Shown one piece after another: positions 52,220 through 60,070 of a stretch of 64,000 nt of DNA. Every line of letters begins with the position of its first letter. The first letter of the stretch is position 1. The notes beneath the pieces were generated by a model, which saw only the letters and a program-made list of their open reading frames with translations, had not been told where the DNA came from and did not search any database. This stretch comes from Flammeovirgaceae bacterium UBA2371 (GTDB taxonomy: Bacteria; Bacteroidota; Bacteroidia; Cytophagales; Cyclobacteriaceae). Both the position numbers and the translations under genes were made by a program. The DNA lies in the NCBI GenBank assembly GCA_002345965.1, contig DDTF01000045.1:1-64000 (forward strand). Reading direction: 5' to 3'.

Positions 52220-52600
52220 TTAACCTTTAACTGCCTTCTTCTTATTCGCTACGGTCTTACGCTTTCCTTTGCGCGTACGTGCGTTATTCTTAGTTCCCTG
52301 ACCACGTACTGGCAAACCTTTACGGTGCCTTAAGCCACGGTAACATCCGATATCCATCAATCGTTTAATGCTAAGCTGAACTTCAGACTTAAGCACACCC
52401 TCGATTTTAAATTGTTCTGCAATGAGGGCGCGGATGGCGTTTGACTCATCGTCATTCCAATCTTTTACCTTCTTGTCTAATTCCACATTAGCTTGAGAAA
52501 GAATCTTTTGAGCTGATCTACGACCAATGCCATAGATGTAGGTCAAACTGATTTCACCTCTTTTGTTATCGGGAATATCTACACCAGCGATACGTGCCAT
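52220..52600 (-). CDS. rpsM: 30S ribosomal protein S13
   Basis: S13 of 126 residues: ARIAGVDIPDNKRGEISLTYIYGIGRRSAQKIL, with the conserved GCYRGLRHRKGLPVRGQGTKNNARTRKGKRKTVANKKK end. It contacts the P-site tRNA and the large subunit. Two bases from rpmJ. Confidence 0.98.
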   Translation of the reverse strand: MARIAGVDIPDNKRGEISLTYIYGIGRRSAQKILSQANVELDKKVKDWNDDESNAIRALIAEQFKIEGVLKSEVQLSIKRLMDIGCYRGLRHRKGLPVRGQGTKNNARTRKGKRKTVANKKKAVKG

Positions 52601-52602
52601 AA

Positions 52603-52719
52603 TTATCCTTGTCTTTGTTTATATCTCGGATTCTTCTTGTTAATCACAAACAACTTGCCCTTACGTCTGATTATCTTACAATCAGCGCTGCGTTTCTTTA
52701 TGGATGCTCTTACCTTCAT
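52603..52719 (-). CDS. rpmJ: 50S ribosomal protein L36, zinc-free form
   Basis: 38-residue protein: MKVRASIKKRSADCKIIRRK, then GKLFVINKKNPRYKQRQG. It has the standard L36 ends but only one Cys (at 14) of the four zinc ligands of the C+ form, so it cannot bind zinc in the usual way. It fills the gap between rpsM and infA, with 2-base spacing each side. Confidence 0.95.
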   Translation of the reverse strand: MKVRASIKKRSADCKIIRRKGKLFVINKKNPRYKQRQG

Positions 52720-52721
52720 CG

Positions 52722-52940
52722 TTACTTATATCTAAAAGTTATCCTTCCTTTTGTTAAATCATAGGGCGACATCTCCAGTTTCACCTTATCCCCAGGTAAT
52801 ATTCGGATGTAATGCATCCTCATCTTCCCTGAAATGTGCGCCAGTACTTCGTGGCCATTTTCCAATTGCACTCGAAACATCGCATTGGATAACGCCTCTA
52901 AAATTGTACCGTCCTGCTCTATCGACTTTTGTTTCGCCAC
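52722..52940 (-). CDS. infA: Translation initiation factor IF-1
   Basis: S1-type OB-fold protein of 72 residues: KQKSIEQDGTILEALSNAMFRVQLENGHEVLAHISGKMRMHYIRILPGDKVKLEMSPYDLTKGRITFRYK. IF-1 binds the A site of the 30S subunit during initiation. It begins with GTG and overlaps the end of map by 22 bp, showing translational coupling. Confidence 0.97.
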   Translation of the reverse strand: MAKQKSIEQDGTILEALSNAMFRVQLENGHEVLAHISGKMRMHYIRILPGDKVKLEMSPYDLTKGRITFRYK

Positions 52941-53713
52941 TTATACTTATAATTTCCTTCTATATACTTATGAGTCGTTAAGACTTCTGTTCTATCTTCT
53001 AAAACTGCCACCGTATGCTCAAAATGAGCTGATGGTTTTCTGTCGGCCGTGCGAATGGTCCAACCATCATTCTCCTGAACCACATTTCTGGTGCCCAGAT
53101 TGATCATCGGCTCGATCGCAAAAACCATTCCCGCCTTAATCTTCGCCCCTCTTCCTCGCTTTCCGTAGTTAGGTACTTCAGGGTCTTCGTGAAGGTCTTT
53201 ACCAACACCATGACCAACCAACTCCCTGACTACACCGTATCCAAACTGCTCTACATAACTCTGAACTGCAAAGCTGATGTCACCTATCCGGTTTCCATGC
53301 TTTGCTTGCTCAATGCCAAGGTAGAGCGAGTCATAAGTACGATCCAATAGATCAAGTACTTCCTGAGACACTCCCTCTAACGGATAGGTATACGCTGAGT
53401 CGCTGTGAAAGCCTTTATAAAAAACTCCACAATCAACAGATATTACATCCGTCTCTTTCAATTCGTACTGACTGGGAAACCCGTGTACCACTGTCTCATT
53501 GACAGAAATGCACAAGGCTGCCGGAAAGCCATTGTAACCCTTGAAAGAAGGCGAGCCTCCATGATCCTTGATGTACTCTTCAGCAACTTTATCCAGGTCT
53601 TTGGTCTTGACGCCAGGCTTTACCAGCTTGGCTACTTCACCATGAGCTTGCCCTAAAATTTGGGCTCCCTCTTTAATTACCTGAATATCGTCCGCTGTCT
53701 TGTAATGGATCAT
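52919..53713 (-). CDS. map: Methionine aminopeptidase, type I
   Basis: Enzyme of 264 residues removing the initiator methionine. The five metal-ligand regions are visible: VDCGVFYKGFHSDSAYTYPLE, GHGVGKDLHEDPEVPNYGKRG, GMVFAIEPMINLG and the C-terminal HFEHTVAVLEDRTEVLT. Its place between secY and infA is the standard order in Bacteroidota. Confidence 0.97.
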   Translation of the reverse strand: MIHYKTADDIQVIKEGAQILGQAHGEVAKLVKPGVKTKDLDKVAEEYIKDHGGSPSFKGYNGFPAALCISVNETVVHGFPSQYELKETDVISVDCGVFYKGFHSDSAYTYPLEGVSQEVLDLLDRTYDSLYLGIEQAKHGNRIGDISFAVQSYVEQFGYGVVRELVGHGVGKDLHEDPEVPNYGKRGRGAKIKAGMVFAIEPMINLGTRNVVQENDGWTIRTADRKPSAHFEHTVAVLEDRTEVLTTHKYIEGNYKYKWRNKSR

Positions 53714-53719
53714 CCAAAC

Positions 53720-55030
53720 TCAAGCCGCAGCAAACTGAGAACGTCCTTTCACTCTTCCAGACTTCATCATTCCTTCATAATGCCTCATCAATAGATAACT
53801 CTCTATTTGCTGCAGGGTGTCTAAAACAACACCTACCAAAATCAAAAGAGAAGTACCACCATAGAATTGAGCAAAGTTTTGCGTCAGGCCGGCCCTCACC
53901 GCAAAAGCAGGAAGGATAGCAACTATCGCCAGAAAGATTGCACCTGGTAAAGTGATTTTTGATAAAATACCATCTATAAACTCAGCGGTTTGTTTTCCGG
54001 GTTTTATTCCAGGAACAAATCCACCGTTGCGTTTCAAATTATCGGCAATGTCACTGCTAGGTACCGTGATTGCTGTGTAGAAAAATGTAAACAGCAGAAT
54101 CAGGATAGCGAACAATAAATTGTATTGCCATGATGTAAAGTCAGCAAAAGTTGAACCTACATAGGCTCCTATGTCGCTGTCTCTCCAGATACCAGCCAAC
54201 AAGGGAGGAATGAACATCAAAGCCTGAGCAAAGATGATGGGCATTACTCCGGCAGAGTTAAGCTTCAATGGAATAAAATCTCTTTTTCCTCCATAAAGTT
54301 TGTTACCTACTACCTGTTTAGCATACTGAACAGGAATTCTCCTGGTTGCCTGAGTCAAAGCGATCACACCAACTACCACAAAGAAAAGTGCCAATAGCTC
54401 GATGATAAAAAGCAAGGCGCCATTCATACCCTTGGCATCCATCTCCTGATAGATTGCTGCTGGGAAACGAGACACAATACCAATCATGATCAGCATACTG
54501 ATACCGTTACCAATTCCTTTGTCTGTAATACGCTCTCCCAACCACATACAGAACATGGTTCCGGAAACCAGAATAATGATTGAAGAAACCATCCAGAACA
54601 TACCTGGATTAGTAAGCGCCTCATCATTAATGGTTGTTCTTAAATAACCATAAGACTGAGCCGCTGTAATGGCAATTGTCAATACACGTGTAAACTGATT
54701 TAATTTCTTTCTGCCACTATCACCCTCCTTTTGCATTTTAGTGAAGTGCGGTACTGCAACTGTAAGCAACTGCACCACAATAGATGCAGAGATATACGGC
54801 ATAATACCCAATGCAAAAATGGATGCACGGCTGAATGAACCACCCAAGAAGGTGTTCAATAGATCGAAGATACCACCTTGATTACCTGCCAGCAGATTTG
54901 GATCAACACCAGGCAGCACCACATACGAACCCAACCTGAAAATAATCAGGAAGCCAATCGTATTCAGGATGCGGACACGGAGATCCTCAATCGAAAAAAT
55001 ATTCTTTATGGTGGTGAAGAACTTCTTCAT
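53720..55030 (-). CDS. secY: Preprotein translocase subunit SecY
   Basis: Ten-helix channel protein of 436 residues. Family motifs include FRLGSYVVLPGVDPNLL, LGIMPYISASIVVQLL, RRIPVQYAKQVVGNKLYGG, LKLNSAGVMPIIFA and NGGFVPGIKPGKQTAEFID, with the C-terminal LMRHYEGMMKSGRVKGR. Forms the SecYEG channel at the inner membrane. Starts two bases after rplO. Confidence 0.98.
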   Translation of the reverse strand: MKKFFTTIKNIFSIEDLRVRILNTIGFLIIFRLGSYVVLPGVDPNLLAGNQGGIFDLLNTFLGGSFSRASIFALGIMPYISASIVVQLLTVAVPHFTKMQKEGDSGRKKLNQFTRVLTIAITAAQSYGYLRTTINDEALTNPGMFWMVSSIIILVSGTMFCMWLGERITDKGIGNGISMLIMIGIVSRFPAAIYQEMDAKGMNGALLFIIELLALFFVVVGVIALTQATRRIPVQYAKQVVGNKLYGGKRDFIPLKLNSAGVMPIIFAQALMFIPPLLAGIWRDSDIGAYVGSTFADFTSWQYNLLFAILILLFTFFYTAITVPSSDIADNLKRNGGFVPGIKPGKQTAEFIDGILSKITLPGAIFLAIVAILPAFAVRAGLTQNFAQFYGGTSLLILVGVVLDTLQQIESYLLMRHYEGMMKSGRVKGRSQFAAA

Positions 55031-55032
55031 CG

Positions 55033-55476
55033 TTACACTTTAGTCGCTTTTCCACCTGCTGCTTCAATCGCCTTAATAGCGGTTGCTGAAAAAGCATGTG
55101 CTTCAACATTAACTTTTGATTTCAATTCGCCTCTTCCCAAAACTTTCACCTTATCATTCTTACCTACAACACCGTTGTCGATAAGCAATTGAAGATTGAT
55201 GTCAGCAGCTTTGGTCTTTTCAGCAAGCCCGTCCAATGCGTCAAGATTTACACATTTGAAATAGACTTTATTGTTGTTGGTGAATCCAAACTTGGGAACA
55301 CGTCTTTGAAGTGGCATTTGACCACCTTCAAATCCAATCTTTCTGCTATAACCAGAGCGAGATTTGGCACCTTTATGTCCACGACCAGCCGTGGTACCGC
55401 CAGAGCCTTGTCCTCTACCTAAACGCTTATTCGTTTTGGTTGATCCTTCTGCGGGTTTTAATTCGTGTAGCTTCAT
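55033..55476 (-). CDS. rplO: 50S ribosomal protein L15
   Basis: L15 of 147 residues, with the glycine-rich N-terminal part (KRLGRGQGSGGTTAGRGHKGAKSRSGY) and the conserved EGGQMPLQRRVPKFGF. It stabilises domain interactions in 23S rRNA. One base from rpmD and two from secY. Confidence 0.98.
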   Translation of the reverse strand: MKLHELKPAEGSTKTNKRLGRGQGSGGTTAGRGHKGAKSRSGYSRKIGFEGGQMPLQRRVPKFGFTNNNKVYFKCVNLDALDGLAEKTKAADINLQLLIDNGVVGKNDKVKVLGRGELKSKVNVEAHAFSATAIKAIEAAGGKATKV

Positions 55477-55477
55477 T

Positions 55478-55657
55478 TTATAAATCGGTTACGCTAACCA
55501 AATGACTCACTTTCTTTACCATGCCTTCAATCTGTGGCGTGTACTCCACCTCTACCGATTGATTCAATTTGCCAAGACCCAGCGACTTGATAGTCAACTG
55601 TTGTGTCTCAGGCCTTTTGATCATGCTTTTCTTTTGAGTAATTCTAACTTTAGCCAT
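55478..55657 (-). CDS. rpmD: 50S ribosomal protein L30
   Basis: 59-residue protein translated from the minus strand: MAKVRITQKKSMIKRPETQQ, then the family signature LTIKSLGLGKLNQSVEV and MVKKVSHLV. The length and the position between rpsE and rplO are exactly as expected; a gene of this size is easily missed. Confidence 0.96.
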   Translation of the reverse strand: MAKVRITQKKSMIKRPETQQLTIKSLGLGKLNQSVEVEYTPQIEGMVKKVSHLVSVTDL

Positions 55658-55662
55658 ATCTC

Positions 55663-56181
55663 TTATCCGTTGAAAACCTTTGATAAGGTAATTCCTCTAT
55701 TTCTTGCAATCGTGTGTGCATCTCTCATTCCTGTCAACGCTTTGAAGGTAGCCTTCACCACGTTATGAGGATTGGAAGATCCTTTAGACTTTGCCAATAC
55801 ATTGTGAACACCGGCACTCTCTAAAACGGCACGCATCGCACCACCTGCGATAACACCTGTACCGGCAGAAGCTGGTTTCAACAACACAAAACCTCCACCG
55901 AATTTACCAATCGACTCATGGGGAACGGTACCTTTGATAATGGGTACTTTCACCAGGTGCTTCTTGGCATCATCGATACCTTTGGTGATCGCGTCCGTAA
56001 CCTCATTGGCTTTACCCAATCCGTAGCCTACTACACCGTTTCCATCTCCTACTACTACAATGGCTGAAAAGCTGAATCTTCTTCCACCTTTCACCACTTT
56101 GGCTACACGCTGAATCGCTACGACCTTTTCTTTCAGATCGATTTCACTTGCCTTTACCGTGCTGACGTTGCTTTGTGTCAT
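55663..56181 (-). CDS. rpsE: 30S ribosomal protein S5
   Basis: S5 of 172 residues. KVVKGGRRFSFSAIVVVGDGNGVVGYGLGKANEV is the RNA-binding hallmark; the second domain contains FVLLKPASAGTGVIAGGAMRAVLESAGVHNVLAKS. It acts in mRNA helicase activity and fidelity at the 30S entry channel. Five bases from rpmD. Confidence 0.98.
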   Translation of the reverse strand: MTQSNVSTVKASEIDLKEKVVAIQRVAKVVKGGRRFSFSAIVVVGDGNGVVGYGLGKANEVTDAITKGIDDAKKHLVKVPIIKGTVPHESIGKFGGGFVLLKPASAGTGVIAGGAMRAVLESAGVHNVLAKSKGSSNPHNVVKATFKALTGMRDAHTIARNRGITLSKVFNG

Positions 56182-56185
56182 TCAA

Positions 56186-56542
56186 TTAAAATTTTAAACC
56201 TCCTTCTCTGGCACCTTCTGCCAAAGCTTTGATGTTACCGTGATACAAAGAACCGTTGCGATCAAAAACGATGGCCTCAATGCCTGAAGCAATAGCCTTT
56301 TCAGCCACCTTCTTGCCTACGCTTTTAGAAATCGTCAAATTCACTCCGCCTTTTTTATCTAGCTCAACGGATGATGATGCTGCAAGGGTTACTCCTTTTG
56401 AGTCGTCTATTACTTGTGCATAGATCACTTTATTGCTTCTAAAAACGGAAAGACGTGGTCTTTCTGAGGTACCCTTCACCTTTTTGCGGATACCCATTTT
56501 TAATCTTTTCCTTCTATCTGCTTTTGACTTTACGTTCGCCAT
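56186..56542 (-). CDS. rplR: 50S ribosomal protein L18
   Basis: L18 of 118 residues: RRKRLKMGIRKKVKGTSERPRLSVFRSNKVIYAQVIDD and FDRNGSLYHGNIKALAEGAREGGLKF. It binds 5S rRNA with L5. Four bases from rpsE. Confidence 0.97.
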   Translation of the reverse strand: MANVKSKADRRKRLKMGIRKKVKGTSERPRLSVFRSNKVIYAQVIDDSKGVTLAASSSVELDKKGGVNLTISKSVGKKVAEKAIASGIEAIVFDRNGSLYHGNIKALAEGAREGGLKF

Positions 56543-56550
56543 GTTCTTTA

Positions 56551-57108
56551 TTATTTAGAAGCAGCCTTACCAGCTTTTCTGCGTACAAACTCACCAGTGA
56601 AACGAATACCTTTTCCTTTGTAAGGCTCCACTTTGCGGAGAGATTTAATTTTGGCCGCTACGTGACCGATTAACTGCTTGTCTATTCCTTCCAAAATGAT
56701 TGTTGGATTAGTTCCCTTCTCCGTTACGGCTTGCACCTTCAATTCTGAGGGCACCGCAAAAAAGATATTGTGAGAATAACCAACACTCAATTCAAGTACA
56801 TTGCCTTGTGCCGTGGCCTTGAAACCAACACCCACCAACTCCAGTTGATGACGGTACCCGGTATTTACTCCGGTCACCATGTTGGCAATCAATGAACGGT
56901 AAAGACCATGCATTGCTTTATGTCTTTTTTGTTCTGATGGGCGCATTACCGTCACCTCATCATTTTCCTGCTTTATTGTAAAGTCAGGATCTATTGTCTG
57001 ATGCAGCTCCCCTTTAGGACCTTTTACAGATACCTTGTGATCACCTTCATTGAATGTGATGGTCACACCTTTTGGAACTTGTACGGGATTTCTACCTATT
57101 CGTGACAT
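56551..57108 (-). CDS. rplF: 50S ribosomal protein L6
   Basis: L6 of 185 residues beginning MSRIGRNPVQVPKGVTITF; the repeat domains contain VSVKGPKGELHQTIDPDF and the C-terminal signature EPYKGKGIRFTGEFVRRKAGKA. I start at the ATG at 57108, the conserved position; the in-frame extension overlaps rpsH. Eleven bases from rpsH. Confidence 0.97.
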   Translation of the reverse strand: MSRIGRNPVQVPKGVTITFNEGDHKVSVKGPKGELHQTIDPDFTIKQENDEVTVMRPSEQKRHKAMHGLYRSLIANMVTGVNTGYRHQLELVGVGFKATAQGNVLELSVGYSHNIFFAVPSELKVQAVTEKGTNPTIILEGIDKQLIGHVAAKIKSLRKVEPYKGKGIRFTGEFVRRKAGKAASK

Positions 57109-57119
57109 CTTAATCTCTA

Positions 57120-57524
57120 TTAATGAACGTAACACAATACTTCACCACCCACATTCATTGCCTTGGCTTCCTTATCGGTAATTACACCTTTGGAAGTTGA
57201 AAGAATAGCTACTCCCAAGCCATTTAGCACTTTGGGTAATTTGCTAGCCTCTTTGTACTGGCGCAAACCAGGCGAACTCACTCGCTGCAGGTTTGAAATC
57301 GCAGATTCCTTGGTTTCAGGATTGTATTTCAATGCGATCCTGATCAATCCCTGCTTGTTGTCGGTTTCTTCGAACTTGTAGTTCAAAATGTAACCTTTAT
57401 CGAAAAGTACCTTCGTAATCTCCTTTTTGAGGTTAGATGAGGGCACTTCAACCACGCGATGGCGCGCCTTAATGGCGTTTCTCAACCTGGTTAAATAATC
57501 TGCTATCGGATCTGTTATATTCAT
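57120..57524 (-). CDS. rpsH: 30S ribosomal protein S8
   Basis: S8 of 134 residues: NITDPIADYLTRLRNAIKARHRVVEVPSS and the C-terminal LGVAILSTSKGVITDKEAKAMNVGGEVLCYVH. It binds helix 21 of 16S rRNA and, in enterobacteria, represses the spc operon. The 85-bp space upstream of it is the largest in the supercluster and holds a consensus promoter. Confidence 0.98.
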   Translation of the reverse strand: MNITDPIADYLTRLRNAIKARHRVVEVPSSNLKKEITKVLFDKGYILNYKFEETDNKQGLIRIALKYNPETKESAISNLQRVSSPGLRQYKEASKLPKVLNGLGVAILSTSKGVITDKEAKAMNVGGEVLCYVH

Positions 57525-57564
57525 ATTCCATTTAAAAAAGCAAACCCGCCAAAAAACGGGGCTG

Positions 57565-57594
57565 CAAAGTTATTGAATCCTTTCCTTTATTCAA
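57565..57594 (-). promoter_or_regulatory. Consensus promoter between rpsN and rpsH
   Basis: On the minus strand TTG (57592-57594), exactly 19 bases, then TAACTTTG (57565-57572): a full match to the Bacteroidota consensus. Predicted transcription starts about 35 bases before the rpsH ATG, and the leader carries a short CCCG/CGGG hairpin (57545-57560) followed by a T-rich stretch, a possible attenuator. Confidence 0.65.
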
Positions 57595-57609
57595 AAGCCA
57601 GCGGGCAAC

Positions 57610-57879
57610 TTACCAGCTCGCTTTTGTTACTCCTGGGATAAGGCCATCTGAGGCCATTTGACGAAATTGATTTCGGCAAATGCCGAATTTTCGCATATAT
57701 CCTCTTGGTCTTCCTGTTAATTTGCAACGATTACGTAAGCGAACCCTGGAAGAACTTCTTGGAAGTTTATCCAAACCATCCCAATCTCCGGCTTCTTTTA
57801 ACGCTTTACGCTTCTCTGCATAGCGTTTCACAAGGGCTTCTTTCTTTCTATCGCGTGCTATTATGGATAATTTTGCCAT
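57610..57879 (-). CDS. rpsN: 30S ribosomal protein S14, zinc-independent form
   Basis: S14 of 89 residues: AKLSIIARDRKKEALVKRYAEKRKALKEAGDW, NRCKLTGRPRGYMRKFGICRNQFRQMASDGLIPGVTKASW. The length of 89 and the missing CxxC pairs identify the C-minus form that does not bind zinc. Six bases from rplE. Confidence 0.97.
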   Translation of the reverse strand: MAKLSIIARDRKKEALVKRYAEKRKALKEAGDWDGLDKLPRSSSRVRLRNRCKLTGRPRGYMRKFGICRNQFRQMASDGLIPGVTKASW

Positions 57880-57885
57880 GTGTTC

Positions 57886-58440
57886 TTAGTTATTTTTGTT
57901 TACAAAAGGCATCCCAAATGCCTTTAACAATGCAAAGCTCTCTTCGTCCGTCTTGGCGGTAGTCACAAAAGTGATATCCATTCCATTGATCTTCGTTACT
58001 TTATCGATGGAGATCTCAGGGAAGATGATCTGTTCTTTTACACCCAAGGTATAGTTACCACGGCCGTCAAATCCTTTGTCGCTCACGCCTTTGAAGTCAC
58101 GTACACGTGGAAGTGCCACATTCATGATACGGTCCATGAATTCGAACATGCGATCACCACGCAAAGTCACCTTTGCACCGATGGGCATATCCTCACGCAA
58201 CTTAAAGTTGGAGATTGCTTTCTTAGAGCGGGTTGCTACAGCTTTTTGACCGGTAATGGTAGTTAATTCCTCCACTCCAATGTCAACCAGCTTTTTGTCA
58301 GCCACCGCAGCTCCAATACCCTTGTTGATACAAATTTTTGTCATCTTGGGTACTTCCATGATGGACTTATACTGAAACTTGTCCTTCAAAGAAGGTACAA
58401 TTTCATTCAAGTATTTTTCTTTTAATCGGGGCGTTGCCAT
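57886..58440 (-). CDS. rplE: 50S ribosomal protein L5
   Basis: L5 of 184 residues: PRLKEKYLNEIVPSLKDKFQYKSIMEVPKMTKICINKGIG, AISNFKLREDMPIGAKVTLRG and DRIMNVALPRVRDFKGVS. It binds 5S rRNA and contacts P-site tRNA. Its start overlaps the stop of rplX. Confidence 0.98.
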   Translation of the reverse strand: MATPRLKEKYLNEIVPSLKDKFQYKSIMEVPKMTKICINKGIGAAVADKKLVDIGVEELTTITGQKAVATRSKKAISNFKLREDMPIGAKVTLRGDRMFEFMDRIMNVALPRVRDFKGVSDKGFDGRGNYTLGVKEQIIFPEISIDKVTKINGMDITFVTTAKTDEESFALLKAFGMPFVNKNN

Positions 58441-58781
58441 TACTTAATAAATTCTCCTGTTTTCTTAGAATACCTTTGAAGTTTGCCTTTCTCATTCAGC
58501 TTTCTGCCTATACGGGTAGTTTTACCATCCGCTGGATTTACCAAAGCCAGGTTGCTGACGTGAATCGCTGCTTCTGTTTTTTTAATTCCTCCTTCTGGCT
58601 TACCAGCTGAAGGTTTTTCATGCTTGGTCACCATGTTGATACCTTCAACAATAGCGCGCTGCTTCTCAAGGAACAACTCAAGTACAGTTCCTTGTTTTCC
58701 TTTATCGTTTCCAGCCAACACTTTTACAGTGTCTCCTTTGCGGATGTGCATTTTAGGCTGTGAATTGTATTTCCTTTCCAT
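58440..58781 (-). CDS. rplX: 50S ribosomal protein L24
   Basis: L24 of 113 residues with the KOW motif KGDTVKVLAGNDKGKQGTVLEL and the following VEGINMVTKHEKPSA. An assembly initiator of the large subunit. Two bases from rplN. Confidence 0.97.
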   Translation of the reverse strand: MERKYNSQPKMHIRKGDTVKVLAGNDKGKQGTVLELFLEKQRAIVEGINMVTKHEKPSAGKPEGGIKKTEAAIHVSNLALVNPADGKTTRIGRKLNEKGKLQRYSKKTGEFIK

Positions 58782-58783
58782 AA

Positions 58784-59152
58784 TTAAAGTACTTCAGGGG
58801 CCAATGAAACAATCTTCATAAACTGTTTTTCTCTTAGCTCGCGCGCCACAGGTCCGAAGATACGGGTACCTCTAGGCTCGTTTTGCGCATTCAGAAGTAC
58901 AGCTGCATTTTCTTCAAATCGAATGTATGAACCGTCTTTCCTTCTGATTTCTTTTTTAGTTCTCACTACCACGGCTTTAGAAACAGTTCCTTTCTTTACC
59001 TGGCTTGAGGGCAACGCTGATTTTACAGTCACTACAATGGTATCTCCCACTGAGGCGTAGCGTCTTTTGGTTCCTCCCAATACATGAACACAGAGAACCT
59101 CTTTTGCTCCGCTGTTATCAGCTACCTTTAATCTTGATTCGGTCTGTATCAT
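58784..59152 (-). CDS. rplN: 50S ribosomal protein L14
   Basis: L14 of 122 residues: MIQTESRLKVADNSGAKEVLCVHVLGG and GTRIFGPVARELREKQFMKIVSLAPEVL. It contacts the 30S subunit and binds the silencing factor RsfS in other bacteria. One base from rpsQ. Confidence 0.98.
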   Translation of the reverse strand: MIQTESRLKVADNSGAKEVLCVHVLGGTKRRYASVGDTIVVTVKSALPSSQVKKGTVSKAVVVRTKKEIRRKDGSYIRFEENAAVLLNAQNEPRGTRIFGPVARELREKQFMKIVSLAPEVL

Positions 59153-59153
59153 G

Positions 59154-59408
59154 TTATTTAGCTTTTTCTACAATTTCTACTAATCTCCACCTTTTGTTTT
59201 TGCTCAAAGGGCGTGTCTCGCTGATGCGCACAGTATCTCCAATTCCGGCCTCTTGCTTTTCATCATGCGCCATCAATTTGGTGGTTTTTTGCATGAACTT
59301 ACCGTAGATAGGGTGTTTCACCTTACGATTTACGGCAATGGTTATGGTCTTATCCATCTTGTTGCTGGTGACCGTACCTACTTTTTCTTTTCTCTGATTC
59401 CTTTCCAT
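59154..59408 (-). CDS. rpsQ: 30S ribosomal protein S17
   Basis: S17 of 84 residues: GTVTSNKMDKTITIAVNRKVKHPIYGKFM and DTVRISETRPLSKNKRWRLVEIVEKAK, an OB fold that binds the 5' domain of 16S rRNA. Six bases from rpmC. Confidence 0.97.
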   Translation of the reverse strand: MERNQRKEKVGTVTSNKMDKTITIAVNRKVKHPIYGKFMQKTTKLMAHDEKQEAGIGDTVRISETRPLSKNKRWRLVEIVEKAK

Positions 59409-59414
59409 TGGAAA

Positions 59415-59609
59415 TTACTTTTGAAGTTCTTTAGCTCTCAATTCAGTCTTAAGGCGAGCAATTAGTCTTCTGGTTTCTTTAATCTTTAGTGGGTTTTCGA
59501 TTGCCGAAATCTGATGGGCAAATTTCAATTTGCGCAACGTTTCCTGCTCGCTCCCGATTTTCTCCTGAAGCTCGTCTACACTGTATGCTTTAATCTCTGC
59601 GTTTTTCAT
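59415..59609 (-). CDS. rpmC: 50S ribosomal protein L29
   Basis: L29 of 64 residues, an antiparallel helical hairpin: AEIKAYSVDELQEKIGSEQETLRKLKFAHQISAIENPLKIKETRRLIARLKTELRAKELQ. Lies near the tunnel exit beside L23. Four bases from rplP. Confidence 0.95.
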   Translation of the reverse strand: MKNAEIKAYSVDELQEKIGSEQETLRKLKFAHQISAIENPLKIKETRRLIARLKTELRAKELQK

Positions 59610-59613
59610 TGCT

Positions 59614-60048
59614 TTACTTACTTACCGCTGTTTCTACGTAGTCTCTGCGAACACTTAGTTTTGTTTTGATAGGAAGTTTACCTTCCGCCAATCGCAACGC
59701 TTCTTTTGCAGTGGCCAAATCCACACCTCCTGCTTCGATCAGGATGGTACCTGGCTTAATCACAGCCACCCAATACTCCGGAGCTCCTTTACCCTTACCC
59801 ATCCTTACCTCGGCAGGCTTCTTGGTAATTGGCTTGTCAGGGAAAATACGAATCCACACCTGTCCTTCACGCTTCATGGCGCGGGTTACAGCAATCCTTG
59901 CTGCCTCCAACTGACGAGCTGTTATCCAACCACCTTCCAGTGCTTTTAGTCCAAATGATCCGAATGCAATAGAATGGCCACGAGTTGCCAATCCTTTCAC
60001 ACGGCCTTTGTGCATTTTTCTATACTTGGTACGCTTCGGCTGTAACAT
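59614..60048 (-). CDS. rplP: 50S ribosomal protein L16
   Basis: L16 of 144 residues: MLQPKRTKYRKMHKGRVKGLATRGHSIAFGSFGLKALEGGWITARQLEAARIAVTRAMKREGQVWIRIFPDKPITKKPAEVRMGKGKGAPEYWVAVI. Contacts A-site tRNA near the peptidyl transferase centre. 22 bp from rpsC. Confidence 0.98.
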   Translation of the reverse strand: MLQPKRTKYRKMHKGRVKGLATRGHSIAFGSFGLKALEGGWITARQLEAARIAVTRAMKREGQVWIRIFPDKPITKKPAEVRMGKGKGAPEYWVAVIKPGTILIEAGGVDLATAKEALRLAEGKLPIKTKLSVRRDYVETAVSK

Positions 60049-60070
60049 GTTTGCTACCTGTTAAAAATTC

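Noticed and set aside
57545..57560. Terminator between rpsN and rpsH
   Set aside because: The CCCG/CGGG stem has only four pairs and the T-rich part is interrupted; more likely a leader hairpin than a terminator.
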